Shown in pieces: positions 16,310 through 25,101 of a DNA stretch of 64,000 bases. This DNA comes from Caballeronia novacaledonica (lineage in GTDB: Bacteria; Pseudomonadota; Gammaproteobacteria; Burkholderiales; Burkholderiaceae), in contig NZ_OGTP01000001.1 of NCBI RefSeq assembly GCF_900258035.1, positions 496,001 to 560,000 on the forward strand, given 5' to 3'. Each line of letters starts with the position of its first letter. The first letter of the stretch is position 1. A program made the position numbers and the translations under genes. The notes beneath the pieces were generated by a model that saw only the letters and a program-made list of their open reading frames with translations, had not been told where the DNA came from and did not search any database.

Positions 16310-16418
16310 TGTCGCATCTGCGCCGCCTTTTTCTCATCGATCCGAGGAATACACACGAGGATGGTAAGGTAGAGCCCGGACTAAATTTGAGATGGGGTCA
16401 GCGCAGGTGATTCGCAGG

Positions 16419-16940
16419 ATGACGTTCATAAAAATGCAAGGTGCCGGCACGGCGATCGCGGCGACGGCGGCGCTCCTTCTCGGCGCATGCGCGCCGCTTC
16501 CGCAGCAGAACGACACCGACGCAGCCGCGGCGGCTTCGGCGGCCTCGGCCGCGCAAGCGGCTCAGGCGGCGGCCCGGCCGCCCGCACCGCCGGCGCCGCC
16601 GGGCGAGCAGCGCATCATGGTCGGCTCCGCGAACGGCTACCATCTGATGCTCAAAACGACGCCTCCGTCGCAAGTCTGCGACGACAGCGCGTTCGCCGAC
16701 GGCGTGCGCTACGGCTACGCGCTGACCTGGAACCGCCTCGTCGGCGAAGACGTGCGCAATGGCGGCAAAGCCCGGCGCAAGTTCGACGCATCGACGGTTC
16801 ATTCCCTCGACGATCAGTACAAGATTCAGTGGGACGGCAAGGAACGCGTCAACGCGTGCGCATCGGACGGTTATCTGATCGGGCGCGTCGTCGGGACGCA
16901 TCTCGCCGGCGTCGATATGCGCAACGGCAAGCCGTCCTGA
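16419..16940 (+). CDS. Putative lipoprotein
   Basis: About 173 residues. A lipoprotein signal with lipobox LLLGAC (Cys24) is followed by an Ala/Pro-rich linker and a mature domain containing SANGYHLMLKT, DDSAFADGVRYGYALTW and VNACASDGYLIGRVVGT. No known domain is recognised. In-frame ATGs at 16392 and 16434 are alternatives; 16419 gives a basic n-region and normal signal length, but no strong ribosome site supports any of the three. It converges with a second small lipoprotein gene. Confidence 0.65.
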   Translation: MTFIKMQGAGTAIAATAALLLGACAPLPQQNDTDAAAAASAASAAQAAQAAARPPAPPAPPGEQRIMVGSANGYHLMLKTTPPSQVCDDSAFADGVRYGYALTWNRLVGEDVRNGGKARRKFDASTVHSLDDQYKIQWDGKERVNACASDGYLIGRVVGTHLAGVDMRNGKPS

Positions 16941-16955
16941 TCCCGAAAGCGGGGC

Positions 16956-17312
16956 TCAATCGCAGGTGTGCGTCGCCGTGACGTAGCGGCCGGCGGCGGC
17001 GACATCGCCATAAATGGTGTAGCCAGTGCCGTTCGCCGACGCCTGCGCGATCACCAGCACCACCGACTGACTCGTCATGCCGCCGCCCGGCACCGAAACG
17101 GCCAGCGTGTCGGAACTCGGCGAGTATTCGCGTACGCGCGGCGCGATCGGCGTCCATTTTTCCTTCACGCACCGGATGAAGTCGTACGGCTTGGACTGCG
17201 ACGTGCCGGAGCCGAAGGGCACGGTCTTGAGCAGGGCGTCGTCGGTGGAAACGCACGCGCTCAACGCGGATGCGCTCACGGCGGCAAACAAGATTGCGAT
17301 GTTTTTTCTCAT
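16956..17312 (-). CDS. Putative lipoprotein
   Basis: A 118-residue exported protein with signal MRKNIAILFAAVSASALSAC (lipobox SALSAC, Cys20). The mature part carries a YDFIRCVKEKW segment and C-terminal strands ending TATHTCD; two Cys may form a disulfide. No recognised domain. The in-frame sequence upstream of 17312 lacks a ribosome site and reads as non-coding. Its tail faces the other small lipoprotein 15 bases away; nothing in either links them functionally. Confidence 0.65.
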   Translation of the reverse strand: MRKNIAILFAAVSASALSACVSTDDALLKTVPFGSGTSQSKPYDFIRCVKEKWTPIAPRVREYSPSSDTLAVSVPGGGMTSQSVVLVIAQASANGTGYTIYGDVAAAGRYVTATHTCD

Positions 17313-17715
17313 GATTCCGATGCCTTTTTTGTAGTATCCGCTTAAGCTACCGTTCCGCGCCCGTTCGACGCCGGCAGGCTGCGTGGCCGTCGATCCTAAC
17401 CGCTCTCCTGACAAACCGTAAAGCGCGCGCGATCGGTCATTCGTGCCGGTCGAGCCATCCGGAAAACCGCGCCAGATCTGTTTGCGAAGCTTTCGATCCG
17501 TAGTTTTCCCAATATTAGTCAAGTCGGGTCAACCACCGCCGTTATATAGGCGTTTCATGCCCTGAAGCCTTTTGTATGGCGCGAGCGCGGGCGGCGGGAG
17601 AGCCGAAGTGGCGCTCTCCGACCGCGTGTGGTGCGCGGGTCCCGATAACCGTGTTGTACCGTTGCCATCGATCGCTTGCGGTTGGTGCGCAGCGGGAGCC
17701 AGTTTGATAGAACGC
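17313..17715. other. Divergent intergenic region before mprF
   Basis: About 400 bases without a convincing gene. It must hold the promoters of the leftward lipoprotein and of mprF. A TATATAGG element near 17545 could be a -10 box for mprF, but no good -35 is seen. An open frame continues upstream of the chosen mprF start without membrane-protein character. Confidence 0.35.
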
Positions 17716-20310
17716 ATGTCTCGCACAAAGTTGCTTGCCCGGCTTCGCGCCATTTCCCCGATCGGACGTTCGTCCGGCGGCGTCAATCTCCAGCGGTTCG
17801 CTGCGCCCGTGCTCACGGTCGTCATCTGCGTGCTGCTGCTGGTGGTCTTCCAGCATCTTTCGCGCTCGGTCGATTACAAGTCGGTCATACACTCGCTGCG
17901 CATGATGACGCCGCAAGCCTGGACGGCCGCGCTATTCGCGACCGCGCTCAGCTTCGCCGCGCTCGTCGGGCGTGACGCGGTCGGGCTGCGTCACATCGGC
18001 GTCGCGATGCCGCGTTCCTTATTGTGGGTCGGCGCGACCGTCGGCTCGGCGCTCGGCAATGTGACGGGCTTCGGTGCGCTGACGGGCGGCGCCGTGCGCT
18101 GCCGCGTGTACGGCGCGGCCGAGGTCACGCCGGCGCAGGTCGGGCGCCTGACGATTTTCACGAGCGTCACGCTCGCGTTGTCGCTCGCATTCATGGCCGC
18201 CGCCGGCATGCTGCTCGGCGCGGGCACGCTCTCCGCCATGATGCATGTGCCGCCGGCCGTGCTGCGCGTGATCGGCGCGGCGCTGCTCGCCGTGTTCGCG
18301 GCGATGGTCGTCGTGTGCGGCGACGCGCCGCGCACCCTGCGTTCGCGCTGGACGTGGCTTTCGTTCACCGTGCCGGCGCGCCGTGATTTCGTCGCGCAAA
18401 CCGCGCTTGCCGTCGTCGATGTATTCGGCGCCGGGCTTGCGCTGTGGGCGCTGCTGCCGAACCCGCAAGTCGGCTTCGGCGAATTCATGACCGTTTTCTC
18501 GGCGGCGATGCTGCTCGGCATGATCGGTCATACGCCGGGCGGCGTCGGCGTGTTCGAGGCCGCGATGGTGTTCGCGCTCGGCAACAGCGCCCAGACGCCG
18601 GACGTGCTCGCCGCGCTGCTCGCGTATCGCGCGATCTATTTCGGCCTTCCGCTGATCCTTTCCGCCGGCGTGATGGCCGCGTTCGAAGGCCGCGCGCTCA
18701 AGGGTCGCTTCGGTCGCCTGAGCCCGCGTCACGTGTCGCAGCTCGCGCCGTTGTTCCTGTCGATCGTCACGTTCGCGGCGGGCTCGATGCTCGTCATCTC
18801 CGGCGCGACGCCCGCTTTCAAGATGCGCATCGCGCTGCTGCAAACCATCGTTCCGCTGTGGGTGCTGGAAAGCTCGCAACTGCTCGGCTCGGTGCTCGGC
18901 GTGCTGCTGCTGTTCGTCGCCCGCGGCCTGATGCGCCGCCTCGACGCCGCCTGGTGGCTCGCGCTGGCGCTGGCGGTGACGAACCTGGCGCTGTCGCTCG
19001 CGAAAGGTCTCGCGTTCGTCGAAGCCGGCGTGCTCGCATTCCTCGTCGTGCTGCTCGTCCTGACGCGCGAGCGCTTCAACCGCCGTTCGTCGCTTTTCGC
19101 GGAGCGTTTCACCGCGACATGGCTGATTTCGGTCGGCGTCGTGATGGCGCTCGCCGTATGGATCATGTTCTTCGCCTTCCGCGACGTGCCCTACAGCGGC
19201 GATCTCTGGTGGCAGTTCGCCTTCGACGAGCGCGCCCCGCGTGCGCTGCGCGCGACGCTCGCGGCGGCGGTGTTCGCATTCGCGTTCGGCGTGTGGCAAC
19301 TGCTGCGTCCGGCGGCGGGCCGTTTCGTGAAGCCCGCGCCTCAAGATCTCGCCGACGCCGCGCGCATCTTCCGCGCGCAGGAACGCAGCGACGCGGGCCT
19401 CGCGATGATGGGCGACAAGAGCTTCCTCTTCTCCGAGTCGCGCGAAGCTTTCCTGATGTACGCGAAACACGGCCGCACGTGGGCCGCGCTGCACGATCCG
19501 GTCGGTCCGCGCCGCGAATGGGCGGAACTGATTCGCAAGTTCGTCGAGCTGGCGCACGCGCACAACGGCCGGGCGGCGTTTTATCAGGTGCGCGCCGACG
19601 CGCTGCCGCTCTATCTCGACGCCGGTCTCACGCTGATGAAGCTCGGCGAGGAAGCGCACGTCGCGCTCTCCGACTTCGACCTGAAGGGCTCGCACCGATC
19701 GCATTTGCGCTATGCGCTGAAACGCGGCGAGCGCGACGGCTTCGATACGCAAGTCATCGGGCCGGATCAGATCGCCGAAAGCATGCCGATGCTGCGCGCG
19801 ATCTCCGACGACTGGCTCGAAAGCCGTTCCGCGCGTGAAAAGAGCTTCTCGGTCGCGGCGTTCAACGAGGAATATCTCGCGGCGCAGTCGGTGCTGCTCG
19901 TGCGTCAGCAGGGCGAGCCGGTCGCGTTCGTCACCTTCATGACGACCGACATGAACACCGAAGCGACCGTCGGCGTGATGCGCCATGTGTCGGCCGCGTC
20001 GTCTTACGCGATGGAATACCTCTTCACCAAGCTCGCGCTGCATCTGAAGGAGGCGGGGTTCAAGTCGCTGTCGCTGGGCATCGCGCCGCTGTCGGGCATG
20101 GAGCCGACGCCGCTGGCATCGCACTGGCATCGGCTCGCGGGGCTCGTCTGGCGTTTCGGCGGCCGTTTCTACAACTTCCGCGGATTGCGCGGATTCAAAA
20201 GCAAGTTCCAGCCGCGCTGGGAGCCGCGTTATCTGGCGGCGTCCGGCTCGGTCGGCGTATTTTTCACTTTGGCGGATCTTTCGCTCCTCGCGGGCGGCTG
20301 GCGTTCATGA
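17716..20310 (+). CDS. mprF: Bifunctional aminoacyl-phosphatidylglycerol synthase/flippase MprF
   Basis: An 864-residue inner-membrane protein. The N-terminal two thirds (about 20-560) contain about 13-14 hydrophobic helices, the flippase part. The C-terminal cytoplasmic part (about 570-860) is a DUF2156/GNAT-like synthase domain with segments such as GDKSFLFSESREAFLMYAKHGR and LGIAPLSGMEPT. MprF transfers Lys or Ala from tRNA to phosphatidylglycerol and flips the product, lowering surface negative charge and raising resistance to cationic peptides and acid. Which amino acid is used is not readable here. The downstream acvB gene overlaps by four bases, as in the Rhizobium lpiA-atvA and Pseudomonas PA0920-PA0919 pairs. 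Confidence 0.92.
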   Translation: MSRTKLLARLRAISPIGRSSGGVNLQRFAAPVLTVVICVLLLVVFQHLSRSVDYKSVIHSLRMMTPQAWTAALFATALSFAALVGRDAVGLRHIGVAMPRSLLWVGATVGSALGNVTGFGALTGGAVRCRVYGAAEVTPAQVGRLTIFTSVTLALSLAFMAAAGMLLGAGTLSAMMHVPPAVLRVIGAALLAVFAAMVVVCGDAPRTLRSRWTWLSFTVPARRDFVAQTALAVVDVFGAGLALWALLPNPQVGFGEFMTVFSAAMLLGMIGHTPGGVGVFEAAMVFALGNSAQTPDVLAALLAYRAIYFGLPLILSAGVMAAFEGRALKGRFGRLSPRHVSQLAPLFLSIVTFAAGSMLVISGATPAFKMRIALLQTIVPLWVLESSQLLGSVLGVLLLFVARGLMRRLDAAWWLALALAVTNLALSLAKGLAFVEAGVLAFLVVLLVLTRERFNRRSSLFAERFTATWLISVGVVMALAVWIMFFAFRDVPYSGDLWWQFAFDERAPRALRATLAAAVFAFAFGVWQLLRPAAGRFVKPAPQDLADAARIFRAQERSDAGLAMMGDKSFLFSESREAFLMYAKHGRTWAALHDPVGPRREWAELIRKFVELAHAHNGRAAFYQVRADALPLYLDAGLTLMKLGEEAHVALSDFDLKGSHRSHLRYALKRGERDGFDTQVIGPDQIAESMPMLRAISDDWLESRSAREKSFSVAAFNEEYLAAQSVLLVRQQGEPVAFVTFMTTDMNTEATVGVMRHVSAASSYAMEYLFTKLALHLKEAGFKSLSLGIAPLSGMEPTPLASHWHRLAGLVWRFGGRFYNFRGLRGFKSKFQPRWEPRYLAASGSVGVFFTLADLSLLAGGWRS

Positions 20311-21599
20311 AATTCCTTTGCAAGAAAGCGGCGGCGCTCGTGGCGGCCGCCGTCTGTGGCATGTCCTCGTTCAATGCGGCGCATGCCGCCGAATCGATTC
20401 CCGGCGGACGGTACGGCCAGGTGACGCTCACGAAACCCACCGGCGACATGACCGGCTTCGTCGTGCTGTTCTCCGCGAAGAGCGGCTGGACATCGTCCGA
20501 TCAGGAAGCGGCCGATGCGCTCGCCGCCAAGGGCGCGATGGTGATCGGCGTCGATACGCCCCGTTACGCCGCGCGGCTCGCGGCCGACAAGAGCGAGACG
20601 TCCTGCCATAACCTCGTCGGCGATGCGGAGAACATGAGCCATCAGCTCGAACGCACCGTACAGTCGAATCATTATTTTTCGCCGATTCTCATCGGCACGG
20701 GCCAGGGCGCGACGGTCGCGGAAAGCGCGCTGAAGCAGGCGCCCGACAATACCGTCGCGGGCGCGGTCTCGCTTGCGGCCGACCCGATGCTCGACGCGCG
20801 TTTCAATCCGTGCGCGCCGGATTCGACCATCATCCACGCGAAGGGTTTGCCGGGCTTCTTCGAGTACACGGCGCTGCTCGAAGCGGGCCGCTCGAAGGCC
20901 GCCGCGCTCGTCGCGATGACGGCGCCACATCTGAAGAAAGCCGAACCCGCGTCCGACAACGACGTCTCGGATCTCCCGCTGATCGAACTGCGCGCCGCGC
21001 AACCGACCGATCTGCTCGCGATCGTCATTTCCGGCGACGGCGGCTGGCGCGATCTCGACAAGACGATGGCGCTCGCGCTGCAACGCGATGGCGTGTCGGT
21101 GATCGGCATCGACTCGCTGCGGTACTTCTGGAGCGAGAAGACGCCGCAGCAAACGGCCAACGACCTCGCACGCGTGATCCGCACCTACAACGCGCGCTGG
21201 CATACGAGCCATGTCGCGCTCCTCGGCTATTCGTTCGGCGCGGACGTGATGCCGTTCGCGTACAACCGTCTGCCGGACGCGGTGCGCGAGCAGGTGTCGT
21301 ATATCTCGCTGATGGGATTCGCGCCCGATGCGGATTTTCAGATTCGCGTGACCGGCTGGCTCGGCATGCGCGCGAGCGAACAGGCGCTCAAGGTGCGGCC
21401 GGAATTCAACAAGCTGCCGCCGTCGATGGTGCAATGCATTTACGGCGAGAAAGAAGAGGACACGCTGTGTCCGCAACTGACGAAGACCGGCATCGAAGTA
21501 GTTAAGCTGCCGGGCGATCATCACTTCGGCGGCGACTACGATGCGCTCGCGCGACGGATTCTCGCCGGCTGGCGCAAACAGATCGCGGCGCGTTCGTAA
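20307..21599 (+). CDS. acvB: AcvB/VirJ-family aminoacyl-PG hydrolase (putative)
   Basis: A 430-residue periplasmic protein with a signal peptide ending NAAHA-AES. Two related alpha/beta-hydrolase-like halves are visible. The N-terminal half has a degenerate elbow GTGQG. The C-terminal VirJ domain has IVISGDGGWRDLDK and nucleophile elbow GYSFGAD (Ser309), and a late His in PGDHHFGGDYD. Agrobacterium AcvB hydrolyses lysyl-phosphatidylglycerol, and the orthologue atvA forms an operon with lpiA. The ATGA overlap with mprF supports the same role here: tuning the level of aminoacylated lipid. Confidence 0.88.
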   Translation: MKFLCKKAAALVAAAVCGMSSFNAAHAAESIPGGRYGQVTLTKPTGDMTGFVVLFSAKSGWTSSDQEAADALAAKGAMVIGVDTPRYAARLAADKSETSCHNLVGDAENMSHQLERTVQSNHYFSPILIGTGQGATVAESALKQAPDNTVAGAVSLAADPMLDARFNPCAPDSTIIHAKGLPGFFEYTALLEAGRSKAAALVAMTAPHLKKAEPASDNDVSDLPLIELRAAQPTDLLAIVISGDGGWRDLDKTMALALQRDGVSVIGIDSLRYFWSEKTPQQTANDLARVIRTYNARWHTSHVALLGYSFGADVMPFAYNRLPDAVREQVSYISLMGFAPDADFQIRVTGWLGMRASEQALKVRPEFNKLPPSMVQCIYGEKEEDTLCPQLTKTGIEVVKLPGDHHFGGDYDALARRILAGWRKQIAARS

Positions 21600-21614
21600 G
21601 CGCCAAGCGTTTGT

Positions 21615-21658
21615 CGAGCCGCTCGATCGAGCGGCTCGCGCGGCTTCATCGAAAGCCG
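21615..21658. terminator. Twin hairpins between convergent genes
   Basis: A 24-bp perfect palindrome (21615-21638, half-site CGAGCCGCTCGA) is followed at 21641-21658 by a 6-bp stem CGGCTT/AAGCCG with a six-base loop. It lies between acvB and the leftward DUF1993 gene. The symmetric shape suits bidirectional termination although T-runs are short. Confidence 0.55.
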
Positions 21659-21671
21659 CAATTGCTGAACA

Positions 21672-22181
21672 TCACTTCAGCGGGCCGAGAAAATCCCGCT
21701 TGCCGATCGGCGCGCCGAGATGGCGCAGGATGTCGTGCGTCGTGACGACGTGGAAATAGAAGTTCGGCAGGCCGAAGCCGAACAGATAATCGTCGCCCGA
21801 AAACGACGGCGAGAAATCCGGAAACTTCAGTGTCACGGTGCGCGTTTCGCAGCCGGCGAACGATGCCTTGTCGATGCTCTTCAAAAACGCGATCGTCTTC
21901 TCGATGCGCGCCTGCAGCGTCGGAAAACTGTCTTCGTCGTCTTCGAAGCGCGGCGCTTCGACGCCGGCAAGACGCGCCGCCGAGAGCTTCGCCGTATCGC
22001 TCGCGCGCTGGATCTGAGCGGCGAGCGGCAGCATGTCGGGCGCGAGGCGCGCGTTGATCACGTCGGCGTGGGCGAGGCCTTTTTCGTCGGCGAAGGCGGC
22101 GCCTTTGTTCAGCAGATCCGCGCACACTTCGAGCCCGCGAATGAAGACGGGAATCGATGCGCGATACATCGTGAGAGACAT
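21672..22181 (-). CDS. DUF1993 domain-containing protein
   Basis: A 169-residue soluble helical protein matching DUF1993. It starts SLTMYRASIPVFIRGLEVCADLL, has the ARLAPDMLPLAAQIQRASDTAK block and ends FYFHVVTTHDILRHLGAPIGKRDF. The family resembles DinB-like four-helix bundles; function is unknown. The start at 22181 is fixed by AAGGAG upstream. It seems to be a single-gene unit. Confidence 0.82.
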   Translation of the reverse strand: MSLTMYRASIPVFIRGLEVCADLLNKGAAFADEKGLAHADVINARLAPDMLPLAAQIQRASDTAKLSAARLAGVEAPRFEDDEDSFPTLQARIEKTIAFLKSIDKASFAGCETRTVTLKFPDFSPSFSGDDYLFGFGLPNFYFHVVTTHDILRHLGAPIGKRDFLGPLK

Positions 22182-22274
22182 GGGATTGCGCTCCTTGAGT
22201 GATGGTTTCGACAGCGGCAGGGGACACAAGCATAGCGCCGCGCCCATTTGCCTGCTCGAATCGGCCGGGACCAT

Positions 22275-22451
22275 TCACCGCGCCGCATGCCGCGCTTCCC
22301 ACGCGCGCAGCGCCGCCTCATGGCGCTCCAACTCCTGCTGATACAAATCGAAGACGCACGGATGGCAGCCGCTTTGGCAGCAGTCTTCCGGCAACGGACG
22401 CTCGGGCGGCGTCGGGCGCGGATCATCGGTGTGAGTGGGCGGCTCGTTCAT
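22275..22451 (-). CDS. Oxidoreductase-like domain protein (small)
   Basis: About 58 residues carrying the oxidoreductase-like N-terminal motif PEDCCQSGCHPCVFDLYQQEL, a four-Cys element likely to bind a metal. An upstream in-frame ATG at 22466 is possible; neither start has a clear ribosome site. Proteins with this motif are short, widespread in proteobacteria and unassigned. It lies between the DUF1993 gene and the divergent acylase gene. Confidence 0.65.
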   Translation of the reverse strand: MNEPPTHTDDPRPTPPERPLPEDCCQSGCHPCVFDLYQQELERHEAALRAWEARHAAR

Positions 22452-22566
22452 CGCGTCATTGTGCATCGGCTTCGCCGGGCGCACGCGACCGGCTAGACTT
22501 TGGCGACGAATCGCGTGACGCACAATGCGATACTGCGCGCGTCGATCGGACCGAGGAACTCACGCG

Positions 22567-25005
22567 ATGAAACAGATCGTCAGCCTTGCGATCTCCGGCG
22601 CGCTTCTGAGCGCCTTCCTGACCGGCTGCGTCGCGCCGCAGGAAACGTCGGGCGGCCCCGGCGACACGAATCCGGGCGCGCAGACCGCCTGGAGCGCCGA
22701 AATCCGCCGCACGCAGGACGGCATTCCGCATATTCGGGCAACCGACTGGGGCAGCCTCGGCTTCGGTTTCGGCTATGCGCAGGCGCAGGACAACCTGTGC
22801 ACGCTCGCGGACGGCTTCGTCACGTATCGCGGCGAGCGCTCGGCGTGGTTCGGCCCGGACGCCCGTCCGACTTCCACCGCGACCTTCGGCCAGCCGCGCA
22901 ATATCGACGCGGATTTCTTCTTTCGTCTCGTCGGCGATCAGGCGGCCGTCGAGCGTTACCGTCAGGCGCAGCCGGCCGAACTGCGCAGTCTGATCGACGG
23001 CTTCGCGAACGGCTACGACCGCTATCTCGCCGATCTCAACGCCGGCAACTTTCCGAACGCGCACGCGGCGTGCCGCGGCAAGCCGTGGGTCGGCAAGATC
23101 AGCGCCGACGACATCTACCGGCGCCTGATCGCGGCCAATCTCGCGGGCGGCTCGGTGCGCTTCCTGACGCCCATCGCGATTGCGCATCCGCCGAAGACGG
23201 CTGCGGCGGCATCGGAAACCACGCTCGAATCGTTGCGCTTTCCCATCGGCGAGAGTGCGGGCATCGGCAGCAACGCGCTCGCGTTCGGCGCGCCGATCAC
23301 ACGCGACAAACGCAGCATTCTGTTCGGCAATCCGCACTGGTTCTGGCGTGGCCCCGACCGTTTCTATCAGGCGCAACTGACGATTCCCGGTCAGGTGAAC
23401 GTCGCGGGCGTGTCGTTTCTCGGCGTGCCGCTGATCGTGCTCGGCTTCAACGAGAACATCGCGTGGACGCATACGGTGTCGAGCGCGCGGCGCTTCGGCA
23501 TCTTCCAGTTGACGCTCGATCCCGCCGATCCGACGCGCTATCTCGTCGATGGCCAGAGCGAAGCGATGACGCCCGTGCCGCTCACGGTGCGCGCGCGGCG
23601 CACCGATGGCACCGACGAAACCGTGTCGCGCACGCTATACAGGACGCGCTTCGGTCCGGTCGTCGATCTGTCGCCGATGGCGCAGGGACTCGGCTGGAGC
23701 GCGCAGCGCGCGTATGCGCTCGCCGACGTGAACATCGACAACGCCCGCGCGTTCCAGAATTTTTTCGCGTGGGATCAGGCGCGCTCGCTCGCCGATTTCA
23801 TGGCGATCCAGAAACGCTACGCCGCCATGCCGTGGACGAACACCTTCGCGATCGGGCGCGGCGATGCGCGCGTCTGGTTCGCCGACATCGGCCCGATCCC
23901 GAACGTGCCCGACGCGCTCGCGGAGGCATGCACGACGCCGGCCGGTCGCGCGTTCGCGGGCCGCGTGCCGGGCGTGCCGTTCCTCGACGGCTCGAAGAGC
24001 GCGTGCGCGTGGCGCGTCGATGCGGCGAGCGTGCAGCCGGGCGCGCTGCCGCTGGAGCAACTGCCGAACACCTTGCGCGGCGACTACGTCGGAAATTTCA
24101 ACGACAGCTTCTGGCTCACGAACGCGAATGCGCCGATGTCGGGCTATCCGCGCATCGCGGGCGCGACGCGCGTCGAACAATCGTTGCGCACGCGATACGG
24201 CCATCTGCTCGCCGCGCGCCTGCAGCGCGAGCGCGGCGGCGTCACGCGCGAGGCGCTCGAATCGGCGGTGCTGGAGACGCACTCGATGTCCGAGCGGCTC
24301 TACCGCAAGCCGCTGCTCGACGCGGTTTGCACCGTCGACGAAGCGGCCGGCCCGCTGCACGAGGCCTGCGAAGTCCTGCGCAACTGGAACGGCACGGCGG
24401 ATATCGATGCGCGCGGCGCGAATCTGTGGGACGAGTTCTGGCAGCGCGCGACGCGTCTCGCGCCGGAGCGTCTGTTCGAGTCGGGCTTCGATCCTGACAA
24501 GCCGCTCGCGACGCCGGCAGGCTTCAACACCGGCAATCCCGCGGTGGTTCAGGACTTGCGCCAGGCGCTCGGCGGCGCGGCGCTCGCGCTGAATCTGAAC
24601 GGTTTCGCGCTCGATTCGCGGCGCGGCGAAATTCTCTACACGACCCGCAACGGCACGCGCGTGCCGCTCTACGGCGGCTGCGACGAAGCGGGCTACTTCG
24701 CGGTCGTCTGCGCGCGGCGTCCGCTCGACACGAAGGGTTATCCGATGGACATAAGCGGCCAGGGCGACAGCTACGTGCAGGTCGTCACCTTCGGCGAGAA
24801 CGGCGTGGAGGCCGACACCATGCTTTCGCATTCCGAATCCGACGATCCGGCCTCGCCGCATTCGGGCGACGCGACGCGCGCGTTCGCCGCGAAACGCTGG
24901 TCGCGCTTTCCGTTTACCGAACAGTCGATCGATTCCGATCCGGCGGTGACGCGCGTCGTCGTGTCGAGCACGCGCGATGGCGCAGCGAACGCGCCAGCGC
25001 GCTAA
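22567..25005 (+). CDS. Penicillin-acylase-family Ntn hydrolase (AHL/penicillin acylase type)
   Basis: An 812-residue exported proenzyme. A lipoprotein-type signal (LSAFLTGC, Cys20) is followed by the alpha chain and a spacer. The self-cleavage site is GIG-Ser235-NAL, where Ser235 becomes the N-terminal nucleophile of the beta chain. Typical beta-chain motifs follow: FGNPHWFWRGPDRFYQAQLT, GVSFLGVPLIVLGFNENIAWTHT and the NTGNPAVVQD region. Family members hydrolyse acyl-amide bonds of penicillins, acyl-homoserine lactones or aculeacin; the acyl substrate cannot be assigned. GAGGA lies upstream of the ATG. Confidence 0.88.
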   Translation: MKQIVSLAISGALLSAFLTGCVAPQETSGGPGDTNPGAQTAWSAEIRRTQDGIPHIRATDWGSLGFGFGYAQAQDNLCTLADGFVTYRGERSAWFGPDARPTSTATFGQPRNIDADFFFRLVGDQAAVERYRQAQPAELRSLIDGFANGYDRYLADLNAGNFPNAHAACRGKPWVGKISADDIYRRLIAANLAGGSVRFLTPIAIAHPPKTAAAASETTLESLRFPIGESAGIGSNALAFGAPITRDKRSILFGNPHWFWRGPDRFYQAQLTIPGQVNVAGVSFLGVPLIVLGFNENIAWTHTVSSARRFGIFQLTLDPADPTRYLVDGQSEAMTPVPLTVRARRTDGTDETVSRTLYRTRFGPVVDLSPMAQGLGWSAQRAYALADVNIDNARAFQNFFAWDQARSLADFMAIQKRYAAMPWTNTFAIGRGDARVWFADIGPIPNVPDALAEACTTPAGRAFAGRVPGVPFLDGSKSACAWRVDAASVQPGALPLEQLPNTLRGDYVGNFNDSFWLTNANAPMSGYPRIAGATRVEQSLRTRYGHLLAARLQRERGGVTREALESAVLETHSMSERLYRKPLLDAVCTVDEAAGPLHEACEVLRNWNGTADIDARGANLWDEFWQRATRLAPERLFESGFDPDKPLATPAGFNTGNPAVVQDLRQALGGAALALNLNGFALDSRRGEILYTTRNGTRVPLYGGCDEAGYFAVVCARRPLDTKGYPMDISGQGDSYVQVVTFGENGVEADTMLSHSESDDPASPHSGDATRAFAAKRWSRFPFTEQSIDSDPAVTRVVVSSTRDGAANAPAR

Positions 25006-25101
25006 AAAATCACGCAAAAGGCGCATGGACGGCCCGCAGTCGCTTAAGCCGGGCGCAAATCCCGTCTATGATGGAAGTTTGCCTCGAATGGGAACAGGGT
25101 C

